NCBI GenBank assembly: GCA_021846225.1
Contig: JAJZCG010000002.1
Location: 35,940-99,939 of the forward strand
Direction of reading: 5' to 3'
DNA: 64,000 nt
Origin: Pseudomonadota bacterium
GTDB lineage: Bacteria; Pseudomonadota; Alphaproteobacteria; Acetobacterales; Acetobacteraceae
The notes under the pieces were generated by a model that saw only the letters and a program-made list of their open reading frames with translations, had not been told where the DNA came from and did no database searches. Position numbers and translations under genes: made by a program. Below, one piece after another: positions 1 to 9,779 of the stretch (its first letter is position 1; each line of letters starts with the position of its first letter).

Positions 1-2537
1 GCCAAGCCGCCCTCGCCATCGCCATCGCTGACATCGGCGGCCTCTGGCACCTCCCCAAAATCACCGCCGCACTCTCCGAATTCGCCGAAGCCGCCTGCCG
101 CGCCGCCATCCGCCACCTGTTGCTGGCCCTGCACGAGGCCGGGCAGATCGCCTTGCCGCACCCGCAAGACCCCGAGCGCGACTCCGGCTTCACCATGCTG
201 GCGCTCGGCAAGCTCGGCGCGCGCGAGCTCAATTACTCCTCTGACATTGACCTGGTGCTCTTCTTCGACCCGCAATCGCCGGTCTACGATGAAGACGCCC
301 CCCCCATCATGGCCCGCCTCGCGCGCGACTTCACCAGCCTGCTCGCCACCCGCGACGCCGATGGCTACGTCTTCCGGGTCGATCTGCGTCTGCGCCCGGA
401 CCCCTCGGCCACCCCGCCGGTCATGGCCCTGCCCGCGGCACTTGCCTATTACGAGAGCCAGGGCCGCACATGGGAGCGCGCCGCCTTCTCCAAGGCTCGC
501 CCCATCGCGGGCGACATCGCAATGGGCGAGGCATTCCTCGCCGCCATCCGCCCCTTCATCTGGCGCAAGAATCTGGACTTCGCGGCCATCGCCGACATCC
601 ACGACATGAAGCGCCAGATCGACGCCGGGCATAACAGGCCCGGCATCCTGGGGCGCGATGTCAAACGCGGCCAGGGCGGCATCCGCGAAATCGAGTTCAT
701 CGTGCAGACCCTCAGCCTGGTCTGGGGCGGGCAGGACAAGCAACTGCGCATCCTGGCCACGCTCGATGCCCTCCCCGCCCTGGCGAAGGCCGGCCACCTG
801 CCCGCCGCCGTGGCGCGCACCCTGGCCGCTGACTACCGCGTGCTGCGCCGTGTGGAACACCGGCTGCAAATGGTCGCAGACCGCCAGACCCACACCCTGC
901 CCGCAACCGAAGACGCGCTGAGCGCCTTCATCACCTTCCTCGGCGCACCTGACTTCCGCACCAGCTTTCCCCGCCTGCTGGCCCGCGTACACCGCCACTT
1001 CCTGGCCTTTTTCGATGCCGGCGAGGACGCCTCGCCCCACAGCCGCCTAGACCCGGGAGCCGAAGGCCCGCCGCCCGCCAGCTTCACCGCGCGGATACAC
1101 GGCCTTGGTTTCAACGACGATCAACACATCGCCGAGCGCCTGCGCGCCTGGGCTGGCGGCCAGGTCCCGGCCCTGCGCTCGGAGCGTGCGCGCGAACTGC
1201 TGGACAATATCCTGCCCCCGCTGCTCGCCGTGCTGGGCGAACAGCCCGAGCCGGACAAGGTCTTCGCGCATTTTGACACTTTACTCTCCCGCCAGCGCGC
1301 CGGTGTGCAACTTCTCTCGCTCTTCCAGCGTAACCCGGCGGTGCTGCGGCGCATGGCCGCGGTGCTGGGCGCCGCCCCGGCCCTGGCCGAGCATCTGGCC
1401 GAGGACCCGCACGCCCTGGAGGCGCTGCTCTCCCCCACCGCCCGCTTCGCCGCCCCCAAACCGGTGCTGCGCCACCTGCTGCGCGACGCGGACGATCTGG
1501 AGGACGCGGTGGCCCTTACCCGCCACTTCGTCCGGCGCGAGGAGTTTCACCTCTCGGTGGCCACGCTGGAGGGCCGTCTGGACGCCGACTCCTCCGGCCG
1601 CCTGCGTAGCAACCTCGCCGCCGCCGCCCTTGGCGCCCTGCTGCCGCGCGTGCTGGCTCAGCATCAGGCCCGCTATGGCAAGGTGCCGCGCGGCGCCTTC
1701 GCCGTGGCCGCCATGGGCAAGGCCGGCAGCGGCGAGATGCTCGCAGGCTCCGACCTCGACCTGATGCTGATCTACGATCACGCCCCGATGGAAACCGCCC
1801 CCACCCCCTATTTCGTGCGCCTGGCCAACGCGCTCACCACCGCGCTCACCGCCCGCGGGCCGGAGGGGCCGCTCTACCATGTGGACATGCGCCTGCGCCC
1901 TTCGGGCAACCACGGCCCGGTTGCCGTCTCGCTCACCTCCTTCCGCCGCTATCAGGCGAACGACGCCTGGACCTGGGAGCGCCTGGCCCTCACCCGCGCG
2001 CGCGTGCTCGCCGCCACGCCGGGCTTTGCCGCCAAGGTCACGGCCGAGATCGTCACCGCCCTCTCGCGCCCCGATTCCCCGGCCAAAATCCGCGCCGATA
2101 CCCTCGCCATGCGCGATCGCATCGCCGCCGAGCTACCGCCTCGCGGCCCGTTTGACATCAAAACAATCCCCGGCGGCATGCTGGAGCTGAACTTCATCGC
2201 CGCCGCGCTGCAACTCATCCACGGCCCGCACGCGCCCGCTTTGTTCCAGCCCAACACCGCCGCGGCCCTGCGCGCCCTGGCCGCGGCCGGGCACCTGCCG
2301 CAGGCGCACGCGCAAGAGCTCCTCGCCGCTGACCATCTCTGGCGCAGCGTGCAGGGCATCAACCGCATCACCGGCCTGCCGGATCGCGCCCACACCGTCC
2401 CCCCCGCGATGCAAATTCCGCTGCTGCGGGCCACCCGCGCGCCCAGTTGGGAGGCCATGCTGGAGACCATGGCGCAGGCCGCTCAAAATGTGACAAATTG
2501 TTTCGAAATCTACATAAACCAGGGAGTTTTCACATGA
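1..2537 (+). CDS. glnE: Bifunctional [glutamine synthetase] adenylyltransferase/deadenylyltransferase, 5'-truncated by window start
   Basis: Reading frame is open from base 3 (QAALAIAIADIGGLWHLPKITAALSEFAEAA...). Two nucleotidyltransferase signatures (GKLGARELNYSSDIDLVLFFD and GKAGSGEMLAGSDLDLMLIYD) are typical of GlnE. Confidence 0.96.
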   Translation, partial: QAALAIAIADIGGLWHLPKITAALSEFAEAACRAAIRHLLLALHEAGQIALPHPQDPERDSGFTMLALGKLGARELNYSSDIDLVLFFDPQSPVYDEDAPPIMARLARDFTSLLATRDADGYVFRVDLRLRPDPSATPPVMALPAALAYYESQGRTWERAAFSKARPIAGDIAMGEAFLAAIRPFIWRKNLDFAAIADIHDMKRQIDAGHNRPGILGRDVKRGQGGIREIEFIVQTLSLVWGGQDKQLRILATLDALPALAKAGHLPAAVARTLAADYRVLRRVEHRLQMVADRQTHTLPATEDALSAFITFLGAPDFRTSFPRLLARVHRHFLAFFDAGEDASPHSRLDPGAEGPPPASFTARIHGLGFNDDQHIAERLRAWAGGQVPALRSERARELLDNILPPLLAVLGEQPEPDKVFAHFDTLLSRQRAGVQLLSLFQRNPAVLRRMAAVLGAAPALAEHLAEDPHALEALLSPTARFAAPKPVLRHLLRDADDLEDAVALTRHFVRREEFHLSVATLEGRLDADSSGRLRSNLAAAALGALLPRVLAQHQARYGKVPRGAFAVAAMGKAGSGEMLAGSDLDLMLIYDHAPMETAPTPYFVRLANALTTALTARGPEGPLYHVDMRLRPSGNHGPVAVSLTSFRRYQANDAWTWERLALTRARVLAATPGFAAKVTAEIVTALSRPDSPAKIRADTLAMRDRIAAELPPRGPFDIKTIPGGMLELNFIAAALQLIHGPHAPALFQPNTAAALRALAAAGHLPQAHAQELLAADHLWRSVQGINRITGLPDRAHTVPPAMQIPLLRATRAPSWEAMLETMAQAAQNVTNCFEIYINQGVFT

Positions 2538-3001
2538 GCCTCAACATCGGCGATGCCGCGCCCGACTTCACCCTCCCCGCCTCGGGCGGGCGCAGCGTCA
2601 GCCTGGCCGGCCTCAAGGGCAAGCCCTTCGTGCTGTATTTCTACCCGCGCGCGGATACCCCAGGCTGCACCAAGGAGGCTTGCGCCTTCCAGGAAGCACT
2701 GCCCCAGCTTGGCAAAACCGGCGTGACCATCATCGGCGTCTCCAAGGACAGCATGAAGGCGCTTGAAAAATTCGCTGAAAAATACAGCCTCACTTTCCCG
2801 CTGGCTGCCGACCCCGAAGCCGCCGTCATCGCCGCCTATGGCGCATGGCAGGAGAAATCCATGTATGGCAAAAAATACATGGGGATCGAGCGTTCGACCG
2901 TTCTGGTCGATGCCAACGGCAAAATCGCGCACATCTGGCCGAAGGTGAAAGTGCCAGGACATGCCGATGAAGTTTTGAAGGCGGTGCAGGCGCTCACGTA
3001 A
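2534..3001 (+). CDS. bcp: Peroxiredoxin, Bcp/PrxQ type (thioredoxin-dependent thiol peroxidase)
   Basis: MSLNIGDAAPDFTLPASGG...YFYPRADTPGCTKEACAFQ, the classic PrxQ active-site motif. ATG overlaps the glnE stop codon. Confidence 0.94.
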   Translation: MSLNIGDAAPDFTLPASGGRSVSLAGLKGKPFVLYFYPRADTPGCTKEACAFQEALPQLGKTGVTIIGVSKDSMKALEKFAEKYSLTFPLAADPEAAVIAAYGAWQEKSMYGKKYMGIERSTVLVDANGKIAHIWPKVKVPGHADEVLKAVQALT

Positions 3002-3906
3002 TGCGCTGGTATTTCGCCATCGATGAAGCGGGCGGCCTGGGTGAAACCGGCGCCCTCGCGCGCCTGATGGTCTTGAGCGCACGCGCCATCGGCGGGCTGG
3101 AGCCTATTCTGCTTTATCATGGTTCTCCCACAATTTTTACGGAATGGATGCAGCGCCACGGCGTGCGCATCGTCCCCGTCAGGCCGCGCTTTCTGGACAT
3201 GTTCACCCAGGCGCAGGCCGCCGGTACCTTTCTGCCCTATTCCATAGGCCATTGGCTGCGCCTGGAAATTCCCGATATCGAGCGCGAGCACGACTTTGTT
3301 CTCTACACCGATTGCGACATCATCTTCCTGCGCCGGTTTGATCTCTCGATGCTACGCCCCAAGGTTTTCGCCGCGGCGCCGGAAATGCTGCCCGAAAACT
3401 GGAATTATTTCAACTCCGGCGTCATGCTGTTGAATATTCCCGCCATGCGCGCAACCTATCCGGCGTTGGAAGAGCAGATAAAACACCGCATCTTCGCGGG
3501 TGATATGCTCCGCTATGACGATCAGCTCGCCCTGAACGAAGCCTATCACGGATTATGGGATCATCTTGATCCGCTCTTCAATTACAAGCCCTATTGGCCG
3601 TTCACCAGCCGCGCGGCAATTCTGCATTTGCATGGCCCCAAGCCAGGAAATCTGGAGGCGATGACCAGCGGGCAGTGGCATGGCCAAGACCCTACTTCGG
3701 TGTTTTTCGGTAAAATGTTGAACGCCAACTCGCGGCATTATCTTGATTGGTGCAGCTGGCTCGGCGATTTTTTACAAAACGTCGATTTTTCCGAGGCCAT
3801 TCGCTTCGCCCGGCTGGCCTCCGCCCTCACCCGCTACCGGCGCGAGGCGCCCGCGAACACGGACAGCGGTTTCATGAACCTCAAAATGTTCGCGGAGGCT
3901 CCCTGA
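3001..3906 (+). CDS. Glycosyltransferase, GT8-like fold
   Basis: DFVLYTDCDIIFLRRF (DxD motif), NSGVMLLNI. TAATG overlap with the bcp stop. Confidence 0.7.
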   Translation: MRWYFAIDEAGGLGETGALARLMVLSARAIGGLEPILLYHGSPTIFTEWMQRHGVRIVPVRPRFLDMFTQAQAAGTFLPYSIGHWLRLEIPDIEREHDFVLYTDCDIIFLRRFDLSMLRPKVFAAAPEMLPENWNYFNSGVMLLNIPAMRATYPALEEQIKHRIFAGDMLRYDDQLALNEAYHGLWDHLDPLFNYKPYWPFTSRAAILHLHGPKPGNLEAMTSGQWHGQDPTSVFFGKMLNANSRHYLDWCSWLGDFLQNVDFSEAIRFARLASALTRYRREAPANTDSGFMNLKMFAEAP

Positions 3907-4016
3907 ATGCGCCACCGGCTCAGGCGTTAACATTAACAACATACTCCCCGTATTTTTATCTTTTCTTAATCATTGCGTACCTAACATCGGCCTATCCAAC
4001 GGAAAGGTTTAGTGCC

Positions 4017-5114
4017 GTGAATGAAATTTTAGCCTTACGCCGTCCCGGAGCCGCTAATGCGCCATTCAGCGCCCCCGTTCTGGACGATGATGAATCCATG
4101 CGCTTGCAAGCGCTGTCTGCCTATGAAATCCTGGATAGCGAGCGGGAGAAATCCTATGACGATATCGCGCGCCTCGCGGCCTTCATCTGCGGTACGCCGG
4201 TAGCACTCATCTCTTTTTTTGACCGTGACCGCCAATGGATCAAGGCGCGCTTCAGCAGCAGCAGCTTCGCGCAAACAAGCTCGAACCTGCCGCGCAGCCA
4301 GGCCTTCTGCGATCTAACCATCGCCCAGCCGGAGCCGGTCATCACCGCGGCGGACATACTGCAAGACCCGCGTTTTGCCGGCGCCGCCAACCTCATCGCT
4401 CCGGCGAAACTGCGGTTTTACGCCGCCGTGCCGCTGGTTGCGCCCACTGGCGCGGTGCTTGGCTCCCTGAGCGTGCTGGACCGGCGCAGCCGCACCCTCT
4501 CGCCGGAACAAACAAGCGCGTTGCAAACCCTGGCACGCCAGGTCATGGAACTGCTGGACATGCGCCGTACCGTCATCGGCCTCTCCGCAGCCAATGCCCA
4601 GCTCGGCCAGCAGAGCATCACTGATGCCCTCACCGGAATCCCCAACCGCCGCGCCTACGACCAGAAACTGAATGAGGAGGTCTCCCGCGCGCGCCGCACC
4701 GGCTCGCCACTCTCCCTGCTGATGGTCGATATCGATATGTTCAAGCAATATAACGATACTTTCGGCCATATGGCAGGCGATTCCGCTTTGCAGTCAGTCT
4801 CGCGGGTGCTGCTGACGAGCCTGCGCCCGTATGATTTCCTGGCCCGTTACGGCGGTGAGGAATTCGCCATCATCCTGCCCGCAACGGATTTATCGGATGC
4901 CATTCTGGTCGCCGAACGTGTGCGCGCGCTGGTCTCGAATTCCGAGTTCCCGCACCGCAAATTCACCGTCAGCATCGGCGTGGCGCGGCTGGACCTTGAA
5001 GCTGGATTGAAAGCCATGGTGCAAACCGCTGACAACGGCCTCTACCGCGCCAAGGCCAGCGGGCGCAACAAGGTTGTGGTCGGCAATCTTGAAAAAATTA
5101 TGGCGGCGGAATGA
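4017..5114 (+). CDS. GAF domain-containing GGDEF diguanylate cyclase
   Basis: GAF-like N-terminus (ALSAYEILDSEREKSYDDIARLAAFICGTPVALISFFDRDRQWIK), then DALTGIPNRRAYDQ...RYGGEEFAIILP. GTG start at 4017 is chosen; the ORF extension to 3747 overlaps the upstream gene and looks non-coding. Confidence 0.88.
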   Translation: MNEILALRRPGAANAPFSAPVLDDDESMRLQALSAYEILDSEREKSYDDIARLAAFICGTPVALISFFDRDRQWIKARFSSSSFAQTSSNLPRSQAFCDLTIAQPEPVITAADILQDPRFAGAANLIAPAKLRFYAAVPLVAPTGAVLGSLSVLDRRSRTLSPEQTSALQTLARQVMELLDMRRTVIGLSAANAQLGQQSITDALTGIPNRRAYDQKLNEEVSRARRTGSPLSLLMVDIDMFKQYNDTFGHMAGDSALQSVSRVLLTSLRPYDFLARYGGEEFAIILPATDLSDAILVAERVRALVSNSEFPHRKFTVSIGVARLDLEAGLKAMVQTADNGLYRAKASGRNKVVVGNLEKIMAAE

Positions 5115-5942
5115 TTATTTCTGCGTTTCGGGACAATAGAACGTACTGCGCCCCGCCTGCACAATCTGCCTGATTCCCATGCAGTCCGGCGGGCCGGGGC
5201 AGCGTTCGCAAGGCGCCCCGGCGCGGCCGTAAACTTTCCAGGCATGCTGGAAATATCCCAGTTCGCCGTTTGGCTGCACGTAATCGCGCAAGCTCGATCC
5301 CCCGGCGGCTATGGCATCGCGCAGAGTCTCCTTCACCGCCGTTGCCAGCCGCTCCGCCGCCGGTTTGCTCAAGCTCCCCGCCAGCCGGCGCGGCGAAATC
5401 CTGGCGCGGAACAACGCCTCGCTGGCATAGATATTCCCGATACCTGCGACGATGCCCTGGTCCAGCAGCGCAGCTTTGATCGTGGTGGCCTTCCCCTTGA
5501 GCGCCGCCGCCAGCACCGGGCCTGAGAATTCGTTGCCCAGCGGCTCCGGCCCCATGGCGGAGAGGAGCTTGTGGGTATCCTCGGCGCTGGTGGCGATCAG
5601 GTCCAGGGCGCCAAAACGGCGCGGGTCGACAAAGCCGAGTCGCGTTGCGTCGTCCATCTCCAGGGTCAGATGCTCATGCTTGGCGGGCGGCGCGTCGAAG
5701 AGCATCCGGCCGGACATACCAAGGTGGATCAGCACCGAAACCCTCCGGTCCAGCCGCATCAGCAGGAACTTGCCCCGGCGGCGAAACCCCAGCACGCGCG
5801 CGCCGGTCAGGGTTTTGGGCAGCTCGGGGGGGATCGGCCAGCGCAGGTCGGGCCGGTGCAGGCTGGCGCGCGTTATCACATGGCCAGTCAACCTGGCGTC
5901 CAGCCCGCGCATCACGGTTTCTACTTCGGGGAGTTCCGGCAT
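5115..5942 (-). CDS. mutM: Formamidopyrimidine-DNA glycosylase
   Basis: MPELPEVETVMRG N-terminus, C-terminal zinc finger CERCPGPPDC...GRSTFYCPETQK. Confidence 0.96.
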   Translation of the reverse strand: MPELPEVETVMRGLDARLTGHVITRASLHRPDLRWPIPPELPKTLTGARVLGFRRRGKFLLMRLDRRVSVLIHLGMSGRMLFDAPPAKHEHLTLEMDDATRLGFVDPRRFGALDLIATSAEDTHKLLSAMGPEPLGNEFSGPVLAAALKGKATTIKAALLDQGIVAGIGNIYASEALFRARISPRRLAGSLSKPAAERLATAVKETLRDAIAAGGSSLRDYVQPNGELGYFQHAWKVYGRAGAPCERCPGPPDCMGIRQIVQAGRSTFYCPETQK

Positions 5943-5967
5943 TTGCAAACATGGCTATACTAGGACC

Positions 5968-6717
5968 ATGACAAGCAACACCCCCGAGACTGCAGATTTT
6001 GGCTTCACCACCGTGGAGCGCGCGAAAAAGCGCGAACTGGTGCGCGAGGTTTTCGATTCCGTGGCCGGAAAATACGACATCATGAACGATCTGATGTCGC
6101 TTGGCGTACACCGGCTGTGGAAGCGCGAGTTCATCCAGGCGCTTGACCCGCGCCCCAACCGCACGCTGCTGGATCTGGCCGGGGGCACCGGCGATATCAC
6201 CTTCGGCTGGCTGAAAAAGGGCGGCGGACCGGCGATTTTGTCAGACATCAACGCCGCCATGCTCGCCGTGGGGCGCGACCGCGCCACCGCCAACGGGCTG
6301 CTGGGGGAAATCAGCTTCATGGTGACTGATGCCGAGGCGATTTCCCTGCCCGATTCCTCGGTGGACCGGGTTTCCATGGCCTTTGGCCTGCGCAACTGCA
6401 CCAATAAGGACAAGGTGATCGCCGAGGCGCGGCGGGTGCTCAAACCCGGCGGCAAGTTCCTGGTGCTGGAGTTCTCCAAGCTGCAGATCGCGGGGCTGGA
6501 GAAGCTCTATGATGCGTGGTCGTTCCAGGCGCTGCCGAAAATCGGCCAGATCGTCGCCAAGGATGCGCATAGCTACCAGTATCTGGCCGAGAGCATCCGC
6601 ATGTTCCCTGACCAGGAGACGCTGAAGGCGATGATGGAGGCCGCCGGGCTGGAGCGCGTGAGCTATCGCAACCTCTCGGGCGGGATTGCCGCGATTCACC
6701 AAGGCTGGCGGCTGTGA
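5968..6717 (+). CDS. ubiE: Ubiquinone/menaquinone biosynthesis C-methyltransferase
   Basis: VREVFDSVAGKYDIMNDLMSLGVHRLWKR, LDLAGGTGDITF, FGLRNCTNKDKVIAEARRVLKPGGKFLVLEFSK. Confidence 0.95.
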   Translation: MTSNTPETADFGFTTVERAKKRELVREVFDSVAGKYDIMNDLMSLGVHRLWKREFIQALDPRPNRTLLDLAGGTGDITFGWLKKGGGPAILSDINAAMLAVGRDRATANGLLGEISFMVTDAEAISLPDSSVDRVSMAFGLRNCTNKDKVIAEARRVLKPGGKFLVLEFSKLQIAGLEKLYDAWSFQALPKIGQIVAKDAHSYQYLAESIRMFPDQETLKAMMEAAGLERVSYRNLSGGIAAIHQGWRL

Positions 6718-7898
6718 AGCGCATCCTGCTGATCGTCAGCGGCGGGATCGCGGCGTACAAGGCGCTGGAGCTGGTGCGGCTGCTGAGCAAGGCGGGTTAC
6801 GGGGTGCGCTGCGTGCTGACGCAGGCGGGGGAAAAATTTGTTACCCCGATGGCGTTGCAGGCGCTCTCGGGGGAGAAGGTCCACACGGATTTGTTCTCTC
6901 TCACCGATGAGAGCGAGATGGGGCATATTGAGCTGTCCCGTTCGGCGGATCTGGTGGTGGTGGCCCCGGCGAGCGCGGATATTCTGGCGAAAATGGCGGC
7001 CGGGCTGGCGGGGGATCTGGCCAGCACGCTGCTGCTGGCGACTGACAAGCGGGTGCTGGTGGCGCCTGCGATGAATGTGCGCATGTGGGAGCATCCGGCG
7101 ACGCGGGCGAATATGGCGCTGCTGGCGGCGCGCGGGGTGCTGGTGGTGGCGCCCGATGTGGGGCCGATGGCCTGCGGTGAGTTTGGGCCGGGGCGGTTGG
7201 CGGAGCCGCCGGTGATTCTGGCGGCAATTGAGGCGGCGCTTGGGGTTGCGGGGCCGCTGAGCGGCCGGCATGCGGTTGTGACCTCCGGGCCGACGCATGA
7301 GCCGATTGACCCGGTGCGCTACATCGCCAACCGCAGCTCGGGCAAGCAGGGCCATGCCATCGCGGCGGCGCTGGCGGCGCTGGGCGCGCGGGTGACGCTG
7401 GTGAGCGGGCCGGTTGGCATCGCGGACCCGGCGGGGGTGCAAACGCTGCATGTGGAGACCGCCGCGCAGATGCTGGCGGCGGTGGAGGCGGCGCTGCCGG
7501 CGGATATCGCGGTGTGCGCGGCGGCGGTGGGCGATTGGCGCGCGGCCGCCACGGCGGAGCAGAAGCTGAAGAAGGACGGCGGCGCGCCCCCGGCGCTGCA
7601 ACTGGCTGAAAACCCTGATATTCTGGCGCGGCTCTCAGCGCCCGGGCCGCTGCGGCCAAGGCTGGTGGTGGGGTTTGCCGCCGAGACGGAGAAGTTGGCC
7701 GAATATGCGGCGGCCAAGCGGGCGCGCAAGGGGTGTGACTGGATTGTGGCCAACAATGTTGGCGGCACCGGGATTATGGGCGGCGAGGAAAACGAGGTGT
7801 TGCTGCTCAGCGGCGAGGGCGCGCAGGCCTGGCCGAAGCTGAGCAAGCGGGAAGTGGCCGGGCTTCTGGCTGAAAAGATAGGGAAATTTTTTGCATGA
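6714..7898 (+). CDS. coaBC: Bifunctional phosphopantothenoylcysteine decarboxylase / phosphopantothenate-cysteine ligase
   Basis: [66 protein letters not shown] start overlaps the ubiE stop. Confidence 0.96.
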   Translation: MKRILLIVSGGIAAYKALELVRLLSKAGYGVRCVLTQAGEKFVTPMALQALSGEKVHTDLFSLTDESEMGHIELSRSADLVVVAPASADILAKMAAGLAGDLASTLLLATDKRVLVAPAMNVRMWEHPATRANMALLAARGVLVVAPDVGPMACGEFGPGRLAEPPVILAAIEAALGVAGPLSGRHAVVTSGPTHEPIDPVRYIANRSSGKQGHAIAAALAALGARVTLVSGPVGIADPAGVQTLHVETAAQMLAAVEAALPADIAVCAAAVGDWRAAATAEQKLKKDGGAPPALQLAENPDILARLSAPGPLRPRLVVGFAAETEKLAEYAAAKRARKGCDWIVANNVGGTGIMGGEENEVLLLSGEGAQAWPKLSKREVAGLLAEKIGKFFA

Positions 7899-8347
7899 CT
7901 GCCGGGTATGAGGTGAAAATCCGCCGTTTGGCGCATGGTGTTGGGCTGGCGCTGCCGGAATATGCGACCAAGGGCGCGGCGGGGATGGATTTGCTGGCGG
8001 CGGTGAGTGAGGCGGTGCAGATTGCGCCGGGCGGGCGGGCGCTGATCCCCACGGGGTTTGCCATCGCGCTGCCGCCGGGGTTTGAGCTGCAGGTGCGGCC
8101 ACGCTCGGGGCTGGCGCTGAAGCATGGTGTTGTGATTCCAAATTCTCCAGGCACCATCGACGAGGATTACCGGGGAGAGGTTTGTGTGATCGTGCTGAAT
8201 GCGGGGGCGGAGGATTTTACCGTGACGCGCGGGATGCGGATTGCGCAGGCGGTATTGGCGCCGGTTTATCGCGCGGTTTGGCACGAGGTGGAGGATTTGG
8301 ACGAGACGGCGCGCGGGGCTGGCGGGTTTGGCAGCACCGGGCATTAG
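7895..8347 (+). CDS. dut: dUTP diphosphatase
   Basis: [32 protein letters not shown]-terminal [11 protein letters not shown]. Confidence 0.97.
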   Translation: MTAGYEVKIRRLAHGVGLALPEYATKGAAGMDLLAAVSEAVQIAPGGRALIPTGFAIALPPGFELQVRPRSGLALKHGVVIPNSPGTIDEDYRGEVCVIVLNAGAEDFTVTRGMRIAQAVLAPVYRAVWHEVEDLDETARGAGGFGSTGH

Positions 8348-8389
8348 CCTGATCGCTTTAAGTACCATCAGGCTAATGCTGTTTTTCTG
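8341..8389 (+). terminator. Rho-independent terminator overlapping the dut stop codon
   Basis: Perfect 13-bp inverted repeat GCATTAGCCTGAT (8341-8353) / ATCAGGCTAATGC (8367-8379), 13-nt loop, then TGTTTTTCTG. Confidence 0.85.
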
Positions 8390-8543
8390 AGGATGCTTCA
8401 CGTGGAGCGTTTGTGAGGAAATTCTCCTAACAAACTGTTTGTAAAAGATTATTTTTTACTTGCACCCCAATTTGTGCGGGTTTGGTGCGGAAAAGGAATG
8501 AAACGCCCGGGAGCGGGTGTTTCCGGCCGGTGTGGGTTGCGGT

Positions 8544-9515
8544 TTATTTGTTGGCATAAGCGTTGATCGCCGCTGTGACGCCGAGGCTTTGCATCATGCG
8601 GGTCAGGTTTTGGCCGGATTCAATATCCGCTTCCGACATTTGCTGGCTGATACGATCACGGTTTGCCTGGGCTTTCGTCTCGCCCGCCGCCGCCGCCAAA
8701 TTGTAAAGGGCGTAAGCAACGGCATAATCCTGCGGCACGCCCTGGCCGAGTTGGTACATGGCGCCCAGGCTGGTTTGTCCGTCGGCATTGCCTTGGTCCG
8801 CAGCCTTGCGCCACCAGGAGAGGGCCTGCGCATAATCCTGCGGCACGCCCTGGCCGTACTCGTACATGTTGCCCAGACCATTTTGTCCTCCGGCATTGCC
8901 CTGGTCGGCGGCCTTGCGGAACCAGGAGGCGGCCTGGGCATAATCCTGCTGTACGCCCTGGCCTTGCACGTACATGATGCCGAGGTTGGTTTGCGCGAAG
9001 GCATTGCCCTGGTCCGCGGCCTTTTGGTACCAGGAGGCGGCCTGGGCATAATCCTGCGGTACGCCCTGGCCGGTGGCGTACTGGAAGCCCAGGTTGAATT
9101 GCGCCGTGGCATTGCCCTGGTCGGCGGCCTTGCGCCACCAAGAGAGCGCCTGCGCATAATCCTGCGGCACGCCCTGGCCATTGGCGTACAGGAAGCCGAG
9201 GTTGGTTTGCGCGTCGGCGTTGCCCTGGTCAGCGGCCTTGCGCCACCAGGAGACGGCCTGGGCATAATCCCGCGGTACGCCTTGGCCTTGGGCGTACAGG
9301 AAGCCCAGTTCGTATTGCGCGTTAGCATCACCATTGTTGGCGGCGGCTTGCAGCGATTGGAGCGCCGCGGGATTATTGCCGGAGGCGGCTTGTGCGTAGA
9401 GCTGCTTGGCTTGTTGGTTGGTCATGGCCCTGGCGGGCGGGATGGCGAGGGCGAGGGCGAGGCAGAGCGCGATGGCGGTGAGGCTCAGCGCCGTGCGGAG
9501 ACGTGATTGGTTCAT
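8544..9515 (-). CDS. Secreted Sel1-repeat (TPR-like) protein
   Basis: N-terminal signal peptide (LRTALSLTAIALCLALALAIPPARA), then repeated LGFLYAxGQGVPQDYAQAxSWWRKAADQGNAxAQxN 36-aa units. Confidence 0.93.
   Translation of the reverse strand: MNQSRLRTALSLTAIALCLALALAIPPARAMTNQQAKQLYAQAASGNNPAALQSLQAAANNGDANAQYELGFLYAQGQGVPRDYAQAVSWWRKAADQGNADAQTNLGFLYANGQGVPQDYAQALSWWRKAADQGNATAQFNLGFQYATGQGVPQDYAQAASWYQKAADQGNAFAQTNLGIMYVQGQGVQQDYAQAASWFRKAADQGNAGGQNGLGNMYEYGQGVPQDYAQALSWWRKAADQGNADGQTSLGAMYQLGQGVPQDYAVAYALYNLAAAAGETKAQANRDRISQQMSEADIESGQNLTRMMQSLGVTAAINAYANK
8723..9330 (-). repeat. Intragenic tandem 108-bp repeats (Sel1 units)
   Basis: 'cataatcc' recurs at 8723, 8831, 8939, 9047, 9155 and 9263 (exact 108-bp period), with highly similar flanking sequence. 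Confidence 0.95.
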
Positions 9516-9543
9516 CGGATGCCCGCCATTTCAGTCTCACTTT

Positions 9544-9627
9544 GTGAAGGGCGGATTTGCCCTGGATTATCAGCATGATACCGGGGTGAAGGGCGGATTT
9601 GCCCTGGATTATCAGCATGATACCGGG
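9544..9627. repeat. Two perfect tandem copies of a 42-bp unit upstream of the Sel1 gene
   Basis: GTGAAGGGCGGATTTGCCCTGGATTATCAGCATGATACCGGG at 9544-9585 and 9586-9627. Each copy contains the dyad TATCA-GCA-TGATA. Confidence 0.97.
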
Positions 9628-9779
9628 GTTTTGCGGGCGCGGGAAACTGGTTTTACGAGATTGCTTGCGAATTGTTGCGGACAGGCATTTAATGGTGGTG
9701 TGACGTAAGCCTGGACCAGGGGTTAACCCCGGCGGTTGCGGTGGCGGGTGTTGGTTTGGCACAGCACGGAGACTTGAAA

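Noticed and set aside
3747-4016. N-terminal extension of the GGDEF ORF
   Set aside because: Overlaps the upstream glycosyltransferase in another frame and lacks domain similarity; a GTG start at 4017 precedes the conserved part.
8723-9330. Regular repeats as a possible CRISPR array
   Set aside because: The 108-bp period is contiguous in-frame protein repeats (Sel1) without spacers.
9406-9708. ORFs spanning the 42-bp repeat (e.g. VKGGFALDYQHDTG x2) as a repeat protein
   Set aside because: The repeat is a multiple of 3, so any open frame stays open. Codons and flanking sequence show no coding signal, and the location is a promoter region.
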